From: Actinomycetes bacterium
Lineage (GTDB): Bacteria; Actinomycetota; Acidimicrobiia; Acidimicrobiales; Bog-793
DNA length: 35,534 nucleotides
NCBI GenBank assembly: GCA_021838945.1
Contig: JAKCCH010000025.1
Coordinates: 1 to 35,534 of the forward strand
Direction of reading: 5' to 3'
Of this stretch, positions 15,273 to 23,047 are shown in pieces. The notes beneath the pieces were generated by a model. It saw nothing but the letters and a program-made list of their open reading frames with translations. It was not told where the DNA came from and made no database searches. A program made the position numbers and the translations under genes. Each line of letters starts with the position of its first letter. Position 1 is the first letter of the stretch.

Positions 15273-16481
15273 ATGCCTGAAGCCGTCATCGTCGCCACTG
15301 CACGAAGCCCGATCGGGCGGGCCTTCAAGGGCTCGTTGAAGGACATGCGTCCCGACGACCTCGCCACCCAGATCGTGAGGGCCTTGCTCGACAAGGTGCC
15401 CCAGCTCGACCCGACCGAGATCGAGGACCTGCTGATGGGCAACGGCCAGCCGGCGGGCGAAGCCGGCTTCAACATCGGCCGCGTCGTGGCCGTGCTCTCG
15501 GGCCTCGACAACGTGCCCGGCGTCACGGTGAACCGCTACTGCTCGAGCTCGCTCCAGACGATCAGGATGGCGGCTCACGCCATCAAGGCTGGAGAGGGCG
15601 AGGTGTTCATCGCAGCGGGGGTGGAGACGACGAGCCGTTTCTTCGCGGGGAGTGCGGACGGCGTCCCCAACACGCACAACGCCCTGTTCGCCGATGCCGA
15701 AGGGCGCACTGCCGGCCGCTCCGAGGGCGGCAAGGACCCGTGGCAGCCGCCGGACGGCCTCCCCGACATCTACATCGCCATGGGTCAGACGGCTGAGAAC
15801 GTGGCCGAGTACGAGAACGTGTCGCGAGAGGAGATGGACGAGTTCGCCTGCCGGTCTCAGAACCTGGCTGTCGAGCACGTGGAGAACGGTTTCTTCGAGA
15901 GGGAGATCACCCCGGTCACCCTGTACGACGGCACCATCGTGTCGAAGGACGACGGACCGCGGCCCGACACCACCATCGAGGGCCTGGCGAAGCTCCATCC
16001 GGCGTTCCGCCCGGACGGCACGGTGACGGCCGGCAACGCCTGCCCCCTCAACGACGGAGCGGCAGCTGTGCTCGTGATGAGCGATCGGAAGGCCGAGCAG
16101 CTCGGTGTCGAGCCCCTCGCCCGGGTCGTGTCCTCCGGGGTGAGCGGCCTGAACCCGGAGATCATGGGCCTCGGCCCGATCGAAGCGAGCCGGCAGGCGT
16201 TGAAGCGGGCGAACCTGAGCATCGACGACATCGACCTCGTCGAGATCAACGAGGCCTTCGCCGCCCAGGTGATCCCATCGCAGCGCCACCTCGACATCCC
16301 GCTCGAGAAGCTGAACGTGCACGGAGGCGCGATCGCGCTCGGCCACCCGTTCGGGATGACCGGCGCCCGCATCATGACGACGCTCCTCAACGGGCTCGAG
16401 CACAAGGGCGGCCGCTACGGCCTCGAGACCATGTGCGTGGGCGGCGGCCAGGGCATGGCGATGGTGGTCGAGCGGCTCTGA
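15273..16481 (+). CDS. Acetyl-CoA acetyltransferase / 3-ketoacyl-CoA thiolase
   Basis: Thiolase of the type II/biosynthetic-degradative superfamily, 402 residues, full length. It joins or cleaves acyl-CoA units in beta-oxidation or acetoacetyl-CoA formation. The nucleophile Cys90 is in NRYCSSSLQ, the catalytic His358 in GGAIALGHPFGMTGAR and the proton-transfer Cys388 in CVGGGQGMA; NEAFAAQ is also conserved. The chain-length preference cannot be read from sequence. ATG 15273 follows a TATGAT box by 6 nt. The lgt-like gene follows 78 bp downstream on the same strand and has its own Shine-Dalgarno, so cotranscription is possible but unproven. Confidence 0.93.
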   Translation: MPEAVIVATARSPIGRAFKGSLKDMRPDDLATQIVRALLDKVPQLDPTEIEDLLMGNGQPAGEAGFNIGRVVAVLSGLDNVPGVTVNRYCSSSLQTIRMAAHAIKAGEGEVFIAAGVETTSRFFAGSADGVPNTHNALFADAEGRTAGRSEGGKDPWQPPDGLPDIYIAMGQTAENVAEYENVSREEMDEFACRSQNLAVEHVENGFFEREITPVTLYDGTIVSKDDGPRPDTTIEGLAKLHPAFRPDGTVTAGNACPLNDGAAAVLVMSDRKAEQLGVEPLARVVSSGVSGLNPEIMGLGPIEASRQALKRANLSIDDIDLVEINEAFAAQVIPSQRHLDIPLEKLNVHGGAIALGHPFGMTGARIMTTLLNGLEHKGGRYGLETMCVGGGQGMAMVVERL

Positions 16482-16559
16482 CGTCCCACGGCCGGCGAGC
16501 CCGCTCGGGCGCACCCGCTGCACGAAGGCGCTCCGAAGTGGGCGATACTGGAGGGCGAC

Positions 16560-17516
16560 GTGAAGCCCATCCCCGTCCTCTTCCACATCGGCCCGCTGCA
16601 GGTTCACACCTACGGCATCGGCCTCGCGATCACCTTCTGGTTCGCGTACCGGTACTTCGCGCGCCGGTTGCGGGCTCACGGCTACCCCGACGAATGGCTC
16701 GGCAGGGCATTCGTGTGGATCATCGTCTCGGCCATCGTCGGAGCGAGGGTGGTCAGCGTCGTCGCGAACTGGAGCCAGTACGCGCACGACATCCCCGGGG
16801 TCTTCGCCGTGTGGCACGGCGGGCTGTCGAGCTTCGGCGGGTTGCTGTTCGCGGTGCCGGTGGGCTTCTGGGCGGCGAGGCGGTGGTGCCCCCAGCTGCG
16901 GGCGGTCATCGCCGCCGATCAGGTCGCGGTCGTGCTCGTGCTCGCGTGGAGCATGGGCCGCCTGCTCGGGCCGCAGCTCATGTTCCGCGGCGGCGGCTAC
17001 CAGACGACTGCATGGTACGGGATGTACTACGCCGGGCAGGTGGGAAAGAGGATCCCGGCCCCGATCTTCCAGGCGATCGAGTGCTTCGTCGTCTGGGTCA
17101 TCGTCCTGCAGATCGAGAAGGCGGTGCGGCGGCGCGGCGGGCCGCTCGGGCTCGTGGCCACCTCGGCCGTCACGCTGTGGGGGCTGTCCCGTGTCAGCGA
17201 CGAGACGCTGCTGCTCCCCCACCACAGTGGTGGCGACGCCGTGATCGGCGCCTCCATCGCCTTCGTGGTGGCCGGGACCTTGGTGGGTGCGTGGCTCATC
17301 AGGAGGGACAGGCGCAGGCAGGTCGACGCCGCTGTGGATGTGCAGGAGACCGAGTCGCCCACCGCTCCTGTCGACACGCCGGACGCCGTCTCGGACAGCA
17401 CTGTCACGCCTGATCCGTGGGCCGCGCCGCCCCCGCCGCCTGCCGCCGCCGGTGAGGTGCCCGCTGCGGAGACCGAGGACGGCGAGGTGCCGGCGGAGAC
17501 GGTGCTGCACTCATAG
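16560..17516 (+). CDS. Divergent prolipoprotein diacylglyceryl transferase (Lgt)-like membrane protein
   Basis: 318 residues with about seven membrane segments and an Lgt-like plan: IGPLQVHTYGIGLAI at the N-terminus, WHGGLSSFGGLL in the middle, IFQAIECFVVW and the RxxxE pair in GLSRVSDETLLLP. True Lgt moves diacylglycerol from phosphatidylglycerol to the lipobox Cys of lipoproteins. However, the signature GRxGNFxNxE is here GRLLGPQLMFRGGG, without the conserved Asn and Glu, and the E. coli His103 position is Phe. After the last membrane helix there is a cytosolic or exported tail of about 80 Pro/Ala/Glu-rich residues. It is therefore a paralogue or a degenerate form, and activity is uncertain. 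GTG 16560 has GGAGGG 4-5 nt upstream. Confidence 0.75.
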   Translation: MKPIPVLFHIGPLQVHTYGIGLAITFWFAYRYFARRLRAHGYPDEWLGRAFVWIIVSAIVGARVVSVVANWSQYAHDIPGVFAVWHGGLSSFGGLLFAVPVGFWAARRWCPQLRAVIAADQVAVVLVLAWSMGRLLGPQLMFRGGGYQTTAWYGMYYAGQVGKRIPAPIFQAIECFVVWVIVLQIEKAVRRRGGPLGLVATSAVTLWGLSRVSDETLLLPHHSGGDAVIGASIAFVVAGTLVGAWLIRRDRRRQVDAAVDVQETESPTAPVDTPDAVSDSTVTPDPWAAPPPPPAAAGEVPAAETEDGEVPAETVLHS

Positions 17517-17547
17517 GGCGCCATAGGGGCGCCTCCGGCGAAGCGCC
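17517..17547. terminator. Hairpins between convergent lgt-like and marR genes
   Basis: GGCGCC-ATAGG-GGCGCC (17517-17533) starts right after the lgt-like stop codon and is followed by GGCG-AAG-CGCC (17537-17547). There is no T-run, so intrinsic termination would be weak or factor-assisted; position between convergent genes fits a bidirectional terminator. Confidence 0.4.
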
Positions 17548-17558
17548 GCGTCTGGCAG

Positions 17559-18254
17559 CTAGGCCCTCGGGCCTTCGACGCCCGACTCGTCGCAGCCCGG
17601 CTTCGCTCCTGCCGCCCCGTCCTCTTCGGGGTCCCGGTCGCACTCAGCATCTGCCAGGACGGCCTCCAGCACCCGCGCCGAGATGCTGCCGAGCGCATCC
17701 AGCTCGTCCGCCGTCAGGATGTCGATGAAGTGGTCACGAACCCACTCGACATGGGCAGGCGCCGCCTCCCGGATGGCTTCGGCACCACGCTCGGTGAGGG
17801 CGATGACGGTGCCGCGGGCATCGGTCGGGCAGTCGTGCCGGGCCAGCAGGCCGCGCTGCTCCATGCGACGGATCTGGTGGGAGAGCCGGCTGCGCTCCCA
17901 GTCGACGTTGCGGCACAACTCGCGGGCGCGCATCGCCTGGTCCGGTGCTTCGGACAGGGGCACGAGGAGCTGATAGTCGGCATCTGAGAGACCGGAGGAG
18001 CTCACGAGCTGGCGGTCGAGTCCACGCTCGAGCACCCGCTTCATGTTGAGAAACGTCCGCCACACCTGCGACTCGCCCGCGCTCAACCAGCGCGGGGCTG
18101 CTTCGTCGGGGGTCGGGGCGGCGGGCGGCGGCGCGCCAGCTTCAGCTGGAGGCGGAGGCGAAGCCGGAGCCGGAGCGGGAGGCTTTCCAGCCGGAGGGGT
18201 CGCAGCGAGAGGCTCGCGGGTCACAGCGGCGCTGATCTCGGCCATGTCGGTCAC
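17559..18254 (-). CDS. MarR-family transcriptional regulator with Pro/Ala-rich N-terminal extension
   Basis: Winged-helix dimeric repressor or activator, 231 residues. The MarR core is at about residues 58-200: LVSSSGLSDADYQLLVPLSEAPDQAMRARELC, then the recognition-helix region NVDWERSRLSHQIRRMEQRGL and the wing with CPTDARGTVIALTERG. The first 55 residues are an unusual low-complexity Pro/Ala segment (PPAGKPPAPAPASPPPP), absent from typical 140-150 aa MarR proteins; the C-terminus has about 30 extra acidic residues. GTG 18254 is used; ATG 18245 is an alternative. It is divergent from the YceI gene across two face-to-face promoters with an inverted repeat, so autoregulation and control of yceI are likely. 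MarR proteins of this subtype often sense phenolics or oxidants; the ligand is unknown. Confidence 0.88.
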   Translation of the reverse strand: MTDMAEISAAVTREPLAATPPAGKPPAPAPASPPPPAEAGAPPPAAPTPDEAAPRWLSAGESQVWRTFLNMKRVLERGLDRQLVSSSGLSDADYQLLVPLSEAPDQAMRARELCRNVDWERSRLSHQIRRMEQRGLLARHDCPTDARGTVIALTERGAEAIREAAPAHVEWVRDHFIDILTADELDALGSISARVLEAVLADAECDRDPEEDGAAGAKPGCDESGVEGPRA

Positions 18255-18271
18255 TCTACTTTCAGAGGGAA

Positions 18272-18315
18272 TGTTGACACGTCATACTATGTTCGATATT
18301 GTTGTCGTATCAACA
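18272..18315. promoter_or_regulatory. Face-to-face marR and yceI promoters on an inverted repeat
   Basis: TGTTGACACGTC (18272-18283) and GTCGTATCAACA (18304-18315) are near-perfect inverted arms 20 bp apart. The yceI promoter reads TTGACA (18274-18279), N17, TATTGT (18297-18302) on plus; the marR promoter reads TTGATA (18313-18308), N18, TAGTAT (18289-18284) on minus. Each -35 box lies in one arm, so polymerase cannot occupy both promoters at once and a MarR dimer bound to the arms would block both. Confidence 0.6.
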
Positions 18316-18346
18316 TCAACGGCTTCGCCAAGGGTAAGGACGAGAC

Positions 18347-18937
18347 ATGACAACCACTCCCACTCAACACCCCGGGCTTCTTCGCCCGGATCTCTCCGGT
18401 GACTACCAGATCGACGCGGTTCACAGCCGCCTCGGCTTCGTGGCCCGGCACGCCATGGTCACCAAGGTCCGTGGCCACTTCGGCACCTTCGAAGGGGCGA
18501 TCCACGCCGACGCCTCCGACATCGCGAGCTCGACGGTGTCCGTCAAGATCGACGTGGCGAGCGTCGACACGAGCAACGAGATGCGTGACGGCCACCTCCG
18601 CACGAATGACTTCTTCGACGTCGAGAACTACCCGGCCATCACGTTCACCAGCACATCGGTGGAGCTCGAGGACCCCGAGCACGTCAACGTGACCGGCGAC
18701 CTCACGCTCCGCGGGGTCACGAAGAGCGTGACGATCCCGTTTGAGTTCACGGGAGCGGCTCGCGACGCGTACGACAACGAGCGGATCGGTTTCGAGGGGT
18801 CTGTCGCGGTGAACCGCAAGGACTTCGGCGTCAACTGGAACGCGCCGCTCGAGGCAGGCGGAGTGCTCGTCTCCGAGAAGGTGACGCTCGAGTTCGACAT
18901 CTCGGCGGTCAAGCAGGGGGCAGAGGCCTCCGCCTGA
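18347..18937 (+). CDS. YceI-family lipocalin-like protein
   Basis: 196 residues forming the YceI eight-stranded barrel that binds isoprenoid or amphiphilic ligands in related structures. Visible family motifs are YQIDAVHSRLGFVARHAM near the N-terminus, MRDGHLRTNDFFDVENYPAITF at about 83-104, and VTGDLTLRGVTKSVTIPFEF followed by GFEGSVAVNRKDFGVNW. There is no signal peptide, as is common for actinobacterial members, so it is probably cytoplasmic. ATG 18347 is preceded by AAGGA at 6 nt. The divergent MarR gene and shared promoter region suggest that expression is switched by that regulator, perhaps in a response to small hydrophobic compounds or oxidative stress; this is inference from context. 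Confidence 0.92.
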   Translation: MTTTPTQHPGLLRPDLSGDYQIDAVHSRLGFVARHAMVTKVRGHFGTFEGAIHADASDIASSTVSVKIDVASVDTSNEMRDGHLRTNDFFDVENYPAITFTSTSVELEDPEHVNVTGDLTLRGVTKSVTIPFEFTGAARDAYDNERIGFEGSVAVNRKDFGVNWNAPLEAGGVLVSEKVTLEFDISAVKQGAEASA

Positions 18938-18963
18938 GCACCGGCAAGCCGGTCTCTGCCGGC

Positions 18964-19003
18964 GGTTGAGATTGCCTGCACCACTGCGACAGCAATCTCA
19001 ACC
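18964..19003. repeat. 40-bp palindromic element, copy 2
   Basis: GGTTGAGATTGC and GCAATCTCAACC are perfect 12-bp arms around a 16-nt centre; flanking CCGGC/GCCGG extends the pairing to 17 bp. It lies in the 109-bp gap between the convergent yceI and MFS genes and could also act as a terminator-like hairpin. Confidence 0.85.
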
Positions 19004-19046
19004 GCCGGTGTTTCGCGTCTACGACCTCCGGCGGTCCAGCCGGCAA

Positions 19047-20489
19047 TCACCCCGGGAGGATGTCCGGGGGCTCGATCTCCGTCGCCCCGACGACCATCGC
19101 GTCGGCCGCAGCGGCCGCAGCGGCCGCATCGACCGACCCCGCACCCGCCGCGCCTGAGTCCGCCGGCACGAGCTCGGGCTCCGCCCCCTCCACCTCCGCC
19201 GAGACGGGCGGGCGCGGCGGCCGGAGGATGAACAGCAGCCCGTAGAGGGCGGCATTGGCCACCTGGAGCACCGCCGCCAGCTCGAACGGCGCTGCCAAGC
19301 TGACCTCGTCGAAGAGGTACCCGGCCATGGCCTGGCTTCCCGCCATCGTCGCCTGGGCGGGCAGGTTGGAGAGCGCTGCGACGCTCGCCCGCTCGTCGGG
19401 ATGGGCCATGTCGAGGGTGAACGACTGGCGAAGCGGCAGGCCGACCCGCTGGATCATCATCCGGACGAAGTAGACAGCCCCGGCGATCCAGAACGCCGGG
19501 GCGAGCACGATGGGTACGAGCAGCGCTCCCCCGAGCGCCCGCACGGCCATGATGGCCCGGATCGTGCCGATCCGGCGCGCGATGCGGGCGGCGGCGAGCG
19601 CCGACGCGAGCGACCCCAGGTTCACGACGGCGAACAGCAACCCGATCGTCCCGGGACCGACCCCGTACCGGCGGTACAGCCAGTAGCTCACGAACGGCCC
19701 GAAGAGCCCGATGCCCGCTCCGTTCGTGGAGTTCGTCACCCAGAAACGCCACAGTGCCGGCCACGAACGCCGCGGCCACCGGAATCCCCGGCGCTCGTCC
19801 TTCTGCCGTGCAGCGCTCGGCGGCTCCCGGAGCAGGAGAGCGAGCAGCCCGGCGACCACGGCCAGGACGGCGGCGGCGAGGAAGGCCGGGCGGTAGGCCG
19901 CGGTCGCCTGCACGGCGCTCATGTGCGGCGTGGTCCGGACGAGCTCGGCGAGGAGCCCTCCGATGAGAGCCCCGAGCGTGGAGAAGAAGGCGATCCGGCC
20001 GAAGGCGGCCGGTCGTCGGGCGCCGCTCACGATGTCGGCCACCAACGCGGCCTCGGCCGGCTGGTACGGGCCGATGTTGCCGGCGCCGGCCCCTGAACCG
20101 CGTCCGAACGTACCGACCGCCGCTGCGATGAAGAGCAGAGCTGTGACACGAAGCTCGGCGAAGACGAGGCCGGCGACCGCCGCCAGGAACGGGACGGCCA
20201 CGAGGAACGGCTTGCGACCCCAGCGGTCGGCGAGCAGGCCGATGGTGCTGCTCATGAGGGCGGACACCACCGTCACCCCGACGAAGAGCGCGCCGATCTC
20301 GAGGGCGGAGAAACCGATCGCGTCGAGATACAGGGCCGTGACGATGGCGGCGATCGCCCGCCCGACGCTCATGGCCAGCCGGGCGGCGAGGATCACCCTC
20401 AGGTTCCGGTCCGCCCACGCAGGGAGGACGGCAAGCCAGATCCGTCGCACCGACAACCGTTGTACCCGGACCCCCGGCTGGCGGGGCAC
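19047..20489 (-). CDS. Major facilitator superfamily transporter
   Basis: 480 residues with about 12 hydrophobic membrane segments in two six-helix halves. The loop 2-3 MFS signature is LADRWGRKPF at about residues 85-94 and a weaker counterpart occurs in the second half (ARIARRIGTIRAIM). Charged cytosolic loop ARQKDERRGFRWPRR separates the halves. The C-terminus is a long Ala/Glu-rich tail with a run of ten Ala. The substrate cannot be predicted; the general look is of a drug or metabolite efflux carrier. GTG 20489 is 25 bp downstream of the stop of the polytopic membrane protein gene, on the same strand, so the two are probably cotranscribed and may belong to the SigK-like regulon described below. 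Confidence 0.87.
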   Translation of the reverse strand: MPRQPGVRVQRLSVRRIWLAVLPAWADRNLRVILAARLAMSVGRAIAAIVTALYLDAIGFSALEIGALFVGVTVVSALMSSTIGLLADRWGRKPFLVAVPFLAAVAGLVFAELRVTALLFIAAAVGTFGRGSGAGAGNIGPYQPAEAALVADIVSGARRPAAFGRIAFFSTLGALIGGLLAELVRTTPHMSAVQATAAYRPAFLAAAVLAVVAGLLALLLREPPSAARQKDERRGFRWPRRSWPALWRFWVTNSTNGAGIGLFGPFVSYWLYRRYGVGPGTIGLLFAVVNLGSLASALAAARIARRIGTIRAIMAVRALGGALLVPIVLAPAFWIAGAVYFVRMMIQRVGLPLRQSFTLDMAHPDERASVAALSNLPAQATMAGSQAMAGYLFDEVSLAAPFELAAVLQVANAALYGLLFILRPPRPPVSAEVEGAEPELVPADSGAAGAGSVDAAAAAAAADAMVVGATEIEPPDILPG

Positions 20490-20514
20490 CAGTGGCGGGG
20501 AGCACGGCTCGGAG

Positions 20515-21999
20515 CTAGCCGGCTCTCATGTCCTCGTGGCTGGTCACCACACTGGTGGCGGCGACACTCGGGTCGTCGCGCCGCCCGCGCCAGAACGTCA
20601 CGAGGAGCAGCACCAGTAGCGGGGCAGAGTTGACGTCGGTCGCGCTCCCGGTAGCGATCCCGCCGAAGTCCTGCAGGAGCCAGATCATCGCCGCCAGCAC
20701 GATCAGGGTGATGATCGCCGCGTGGCGCCATCTCCGGCCGATCCGGTCGATGAGGAGCACGAGTCCCATGACGACGAACGTGAGCGCTGCGAGCGCCAAC
20801 AGCGCTCTTCCGTCACGGGCGAAGAGCCCTGAGGCGATGCCATCGATGCGGGCTATCCAACCCGGCTCACCGGCTCGCAGAGACGCGAGCATGCGGGAAG
20901 TCGCCGCCGCGGTCGCCGTCGTGGGCAGGCACTCGAACGCGAACAGCGCGAGCAGCACCCCGAGGAGTGCCCGGGAGAGTCGGGACCCGAGGACGCCCCT
21001 CTCCGCCACCGAGAGGCCCCGTGCACCCTCCCGACCCGCACGCGGGCCGAGCACGCAGAGAGCGACGAACGCGTAGAGGAGCGCTGCTCCCGGCGCGCCG
21101 CTGAAGGGTGTCGTGTGGGCCGAGAGGACCTGTCCGGCACCCTCGCCCGCGATCCACACGGCGAGACTCCAGCCGATGGACGCGATGAGCCCGACTCGGA
21201 CACTGGGGCGCCAGATGATGAGGCAACCGATCGCGAGCTGAGTCGCTGCGAAGAGCTCGTTCCACAGGACCGGGTGCGCCGCCACGAGCTGGGCGGCAGT
21301 CGAGGCGACGGCATGGACCGGTGCCACGCTGCCGGCTGCGGCGGAAGCCAGCATGCCGGTCGCGAAGGACCGCGTGAACATGTCGGGCTGCGCCTGCAGG
21401 CACCCGTCCACGATCCACAGCACGCCCAGCGCGAGCTCGCATCTGCGCCGCGCTGACTGGACCCGAGCCCATCCGACCGCGCGCGCCGTCGCGCGAAGAC
21501 CGCGCCCCACCAAGGCGCCGCCGACTCGCTCCACCGACGGCCCGCGCCTCGCCGGTGCCAAGAAGACCGTGACGAACGTGACCAGTCCTCCCGCCACCGC
21601 CACGTACAGCCCTGGCCCCTGCCGGGCCACCACCATCGCGTCGGCACCCGACAGGTCGGAGCGGAGCTTGGCGACGAGCGAGACGACATAGAGCACCTCG
21701 CCGGCACCGAGTGCTGCTACCGCCCAACGGAGGGCGGGGAGCGGGCGAACCGTCGCAGCCGTGGCCAACACCAACGCGGTCAACGCCAGCGCGGTCAACC
21801 GGTCGCCGTTCGGCGTTCCCCATCCGGAGAGCCCGAACAGGCCGGCGTAGTACGTCAACCACGGCAGGCACACACCGGTGATGGAGAGCGCCACGCCGGC
21901 CGCGGCAACGGCGGCGAAACGGAAGTCCCGGCGCGGCCGGCGGTCGGCCTCGTGAACAGTGGCGTGGACAGCGGGCAGCGGTGATGCGATGGTCGACAT
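20515..21999 (-). CDS. Polytopic membrane protein of unknown function
   Basis: 494 residues with roughly ten to twelve membrane helices; I do not recognise the family with confidence. The N-terminal third has a four-helix unit with GVCLPWLTYYAGLFGLSGWG between helices one and two. The middle part (LALGVLWIVDGCLQAQPDMF, then SAAAGSVAPVHAVASTAAQLVA and LFAATQLAIGCLIIWRPSVRVG) resembles DoxX-like or thioredoxin-associated four-helix membrane domains. The C-terminal part has three to four more helices and ends with SHEDMRAG. ATG 21999 has GGAGGAG 4 nt upstream. It sits between the secreted protein gene (91 bp upstream, with a hairpin between) and the MFS gene, all on minus and all downstream of a SigK-like promoter, which suggests an envelope stress or redox function. 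Confidence 0.72.
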   Translation of the reverse strand: MSTIASPLPAVHATVHEADRRPRRDFRFAAVAAAGVALSITGVCLPWLTYYAGLFGLSGWGTPNGDRLTALALTALVLATAATVRPLPALRWAVAALGAGEVLYVVSLVAKLRSDLSGADAMVVARQGPGLYVAVAGGLVTFVTVFLAPARRGPSVERVGGALVGRGLRATARAVGWARVQSARRRCELALGVLWIVDGCLQAQPDMFTRSFATGMLASAAAGSVAPVHAVASTAAQLVAAHPVLWNELFAATQLAIGCLIIWRPSVRVGLIASIGWSLAVWIAGEGAGQVLSAHTTPFSGAPGAALLYAFVALCVLGPRAGREGARGLSVAERGVLGSRLSRALLGVLLALFAFECLPTTATAAATSRMLASLRAGEPGWIARIDGIASGLFARDGRALLALAALTFVVMGLVLLIDRIGRRWRHAAIITLIVLAAMIWLLQDFGGIATGSATDVNSAPLLVLLLVTFWRGRRDDPSVAATSVVTSHEDMRAG

Positions 22000-22035
22000 A
22001 GCTCCTCCGGTCGGCGGGAGACACGAGGGGCCGAC

Positions 22036-22064
22036 GGGGCACCTCCAGACCTCGGAGGTGCCCC
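22036..22064 (-). terminator. Perfect 11-bp hairpin after the secreted protein gene
   Basis: GGGGCACCTCC-AGACCTC-GGAGGTGCCCC lies 27 bp past the stop of the secreted protein gene and 37 bp before the next gene's start. Without a T-run it is more likely an attenuator or an mRNA 3'-end stabiliser that lets a fraction of transcripts continue into the membrane protein gene. Confidence 0.6.
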
Positions 22065-22090
22065 GCCGGAGACAAGGCGCGACGCTGGCG

Positions 22091-22813
22091 TCAGCTCGCC
22101 TTGAAGTACAAGAAGAGGTTCGTCGGGATGTTCCCGGTCACGGCCTTGTTCCCGGCATCGCGCAGACGGGTGATCTCGCCGTACCTCTTGGCTGCGACGA
22201 CCTTGTTCCAGGTCGGCTTGTTGGTGATCCCGATCACCACGACGTCCCACCACTCGGCCTTGTGGCCGTTGACCGTCGTGATTATGTGGCTGTGCGCCGG
22301 GAGTTTGACGTTGTCGTACTTGGCACTGGCGAACACGCCCGAGAGGTCGATCGTGCTCGGGTGGTCGATGCACTTGCCCGCGACCGGGCAGTTGAGCGTG
22401 CGCTTGGCCGGCGTGAAGCCGATCGGGACCACCACGTAGAGCGGGTCGAAGTTCGAGGCGGGGATCGACTCGTAGTCGCTGCCGGCTTCGCATGCGGAGC
22501 TGGCATGACTGACAGGTGGCCGCTTGCACACGAAGTTCCTGCTGTAGGTGAAGGTCACGGTGTGCCCGTCGTACCAGCCCGGCGTCGTGCCGACCTGGCC
22601 CGCTGTCGTGGACAGCGTGGTGGACATCCCGGTCATCTGCATCGAGGAACCGGCCGGCGACGCGAGTGAGGGGCCGATGATGCCGATGGCCCCGAGTGCG
22701 AGCGCAGCGGTGGCGATCGCGCCGACAGCGCGCGGCTTCGCCCTGCGCATCCACCCGAAACGCTTGGTGTTGGACATGCGGTTGGTGTTGAACATCGTGT
22801 CGTCTTCGGACAT
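22091..22813 (-). CDS. Secreted cysteine-containing protein of unknown function, likely sigma-regulated
   Basis: 240 residues. The N-terminus MSEDDTMFNTNRMSNTKRFG is hydrophilic, then RRAKPRAVGAIATAALALGAIGIIG forms a signal peptide at about 23-52. The mature part has four Cys in two regions (FVCKRPPVSHASSAC and LNCPVAGKC), which probably form disulfides, and several conserved-looking aromatic strands (GWYDGHTVTFTYSRNF, AEWWDVVVIGI). HSHIITTVNGH contains three His and could bind metal. I know of similar uncharacterised actinobacterial exported proteins but cannot name a family. ATG 22813 has AAGGAGAG 4 nt upstream, an excellent site. The divergent promoter region has a SigK-like promoter pointing at this gene, so it is predicted to be a main target of the neighbouring sigma factor. 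Confidence 0.78.
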   Translation of the reverse strand: MSEDDTMFNTNRMSNTKRFGWMRRAKPRAVGAIATAALALGAIGIIGPSLASPAGSSMQMTGMSTTLSTTAGQVGTTPGWYDGHTVTFTYSRNFVCKRPPVSHASSACEAGSDYESIPASNFDPLYVVVPIGFTPAKRTLNCPVAGKCIDHPSTIDLSGVFASAKYDNVKLPAHSHIITTVNGHKAEWWDVVVIGITNKPTWNKVVAAKRYGEITRLRDAGNKAVTGNIPTNLFLYFKAS

Positions 22814-22877
22814 CTGCTCTCCTTGAACTGGTGAGGTGTGGTCGACCGGCCCGGCACAGCGACAACGGTCGGCGCTA

Positions 22878-22905
22878 CTTCGGAGCCGACCGCCCGCTTG
22901 GATGA
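22878..22905 (-). promoter_or_regulatory. SigK-like ECF promoter driving the secreted protein operon
   Basis: On minus: TCATCC (22905-22900), 16 bp, CCGAAG (22883-22878). This differs at only two positions from the mycobacterial SigK consensus CCATCC-N16/17-CCGAAT (recalled from the literature). It lies 65 bp upstream of the ATG at 22813. Confidence 0.65.
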
Positions 22906-22938
22906 CGCCATCTCACGGGCGAGCACTCGTCATCCAAG
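22897..22938. repeat. 11-bp inverted repeat joining the two divergent ECF promoters
   Basis: CTTGGATGACG (22897-22907) and CGTCATCCAAG (22928-22938) are perfect inverted arms 20 bp apart. Each arm holds the -35 element (TCATCC) of one of the two opposed promoters, so they point away from each other. Confidence 0.85.
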
Positions 22939-22957
22939 TCCCGGCTCGGTTTCGAAC
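22930..22957 (+). promoter_or_regulatory. SigK-like ECF promoter driving the ferritin-like/sigma/anti-sigma operon
   Basis: On plus: TCATCC (22930-22935), 16 bp, TCGAAC (22952-22957); a 17-bp register gives CGAACA. The CGAA core and the CATCC box match the SigK pattern. It lies 91 bp upstream of ATG 23048 and would make the operon autoregulated. Confidence 0.6.
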
Positions 22958-23047
22958 AGACACACGAACAGATGGGAAAGCGCCACTCCGGTGCGCCGTC
23001 TCGAGCGCGCTCCGGCGGGCGCGAGCACCCGACGAGCAGAGGAGACC

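Noticed and set aside
15186-17510. 774-aa minus-strand ORF
   Set aside because: Antisense shadow across the thiolase and lgt-like genes; no domain, unusual His/Arg/Asp bias.
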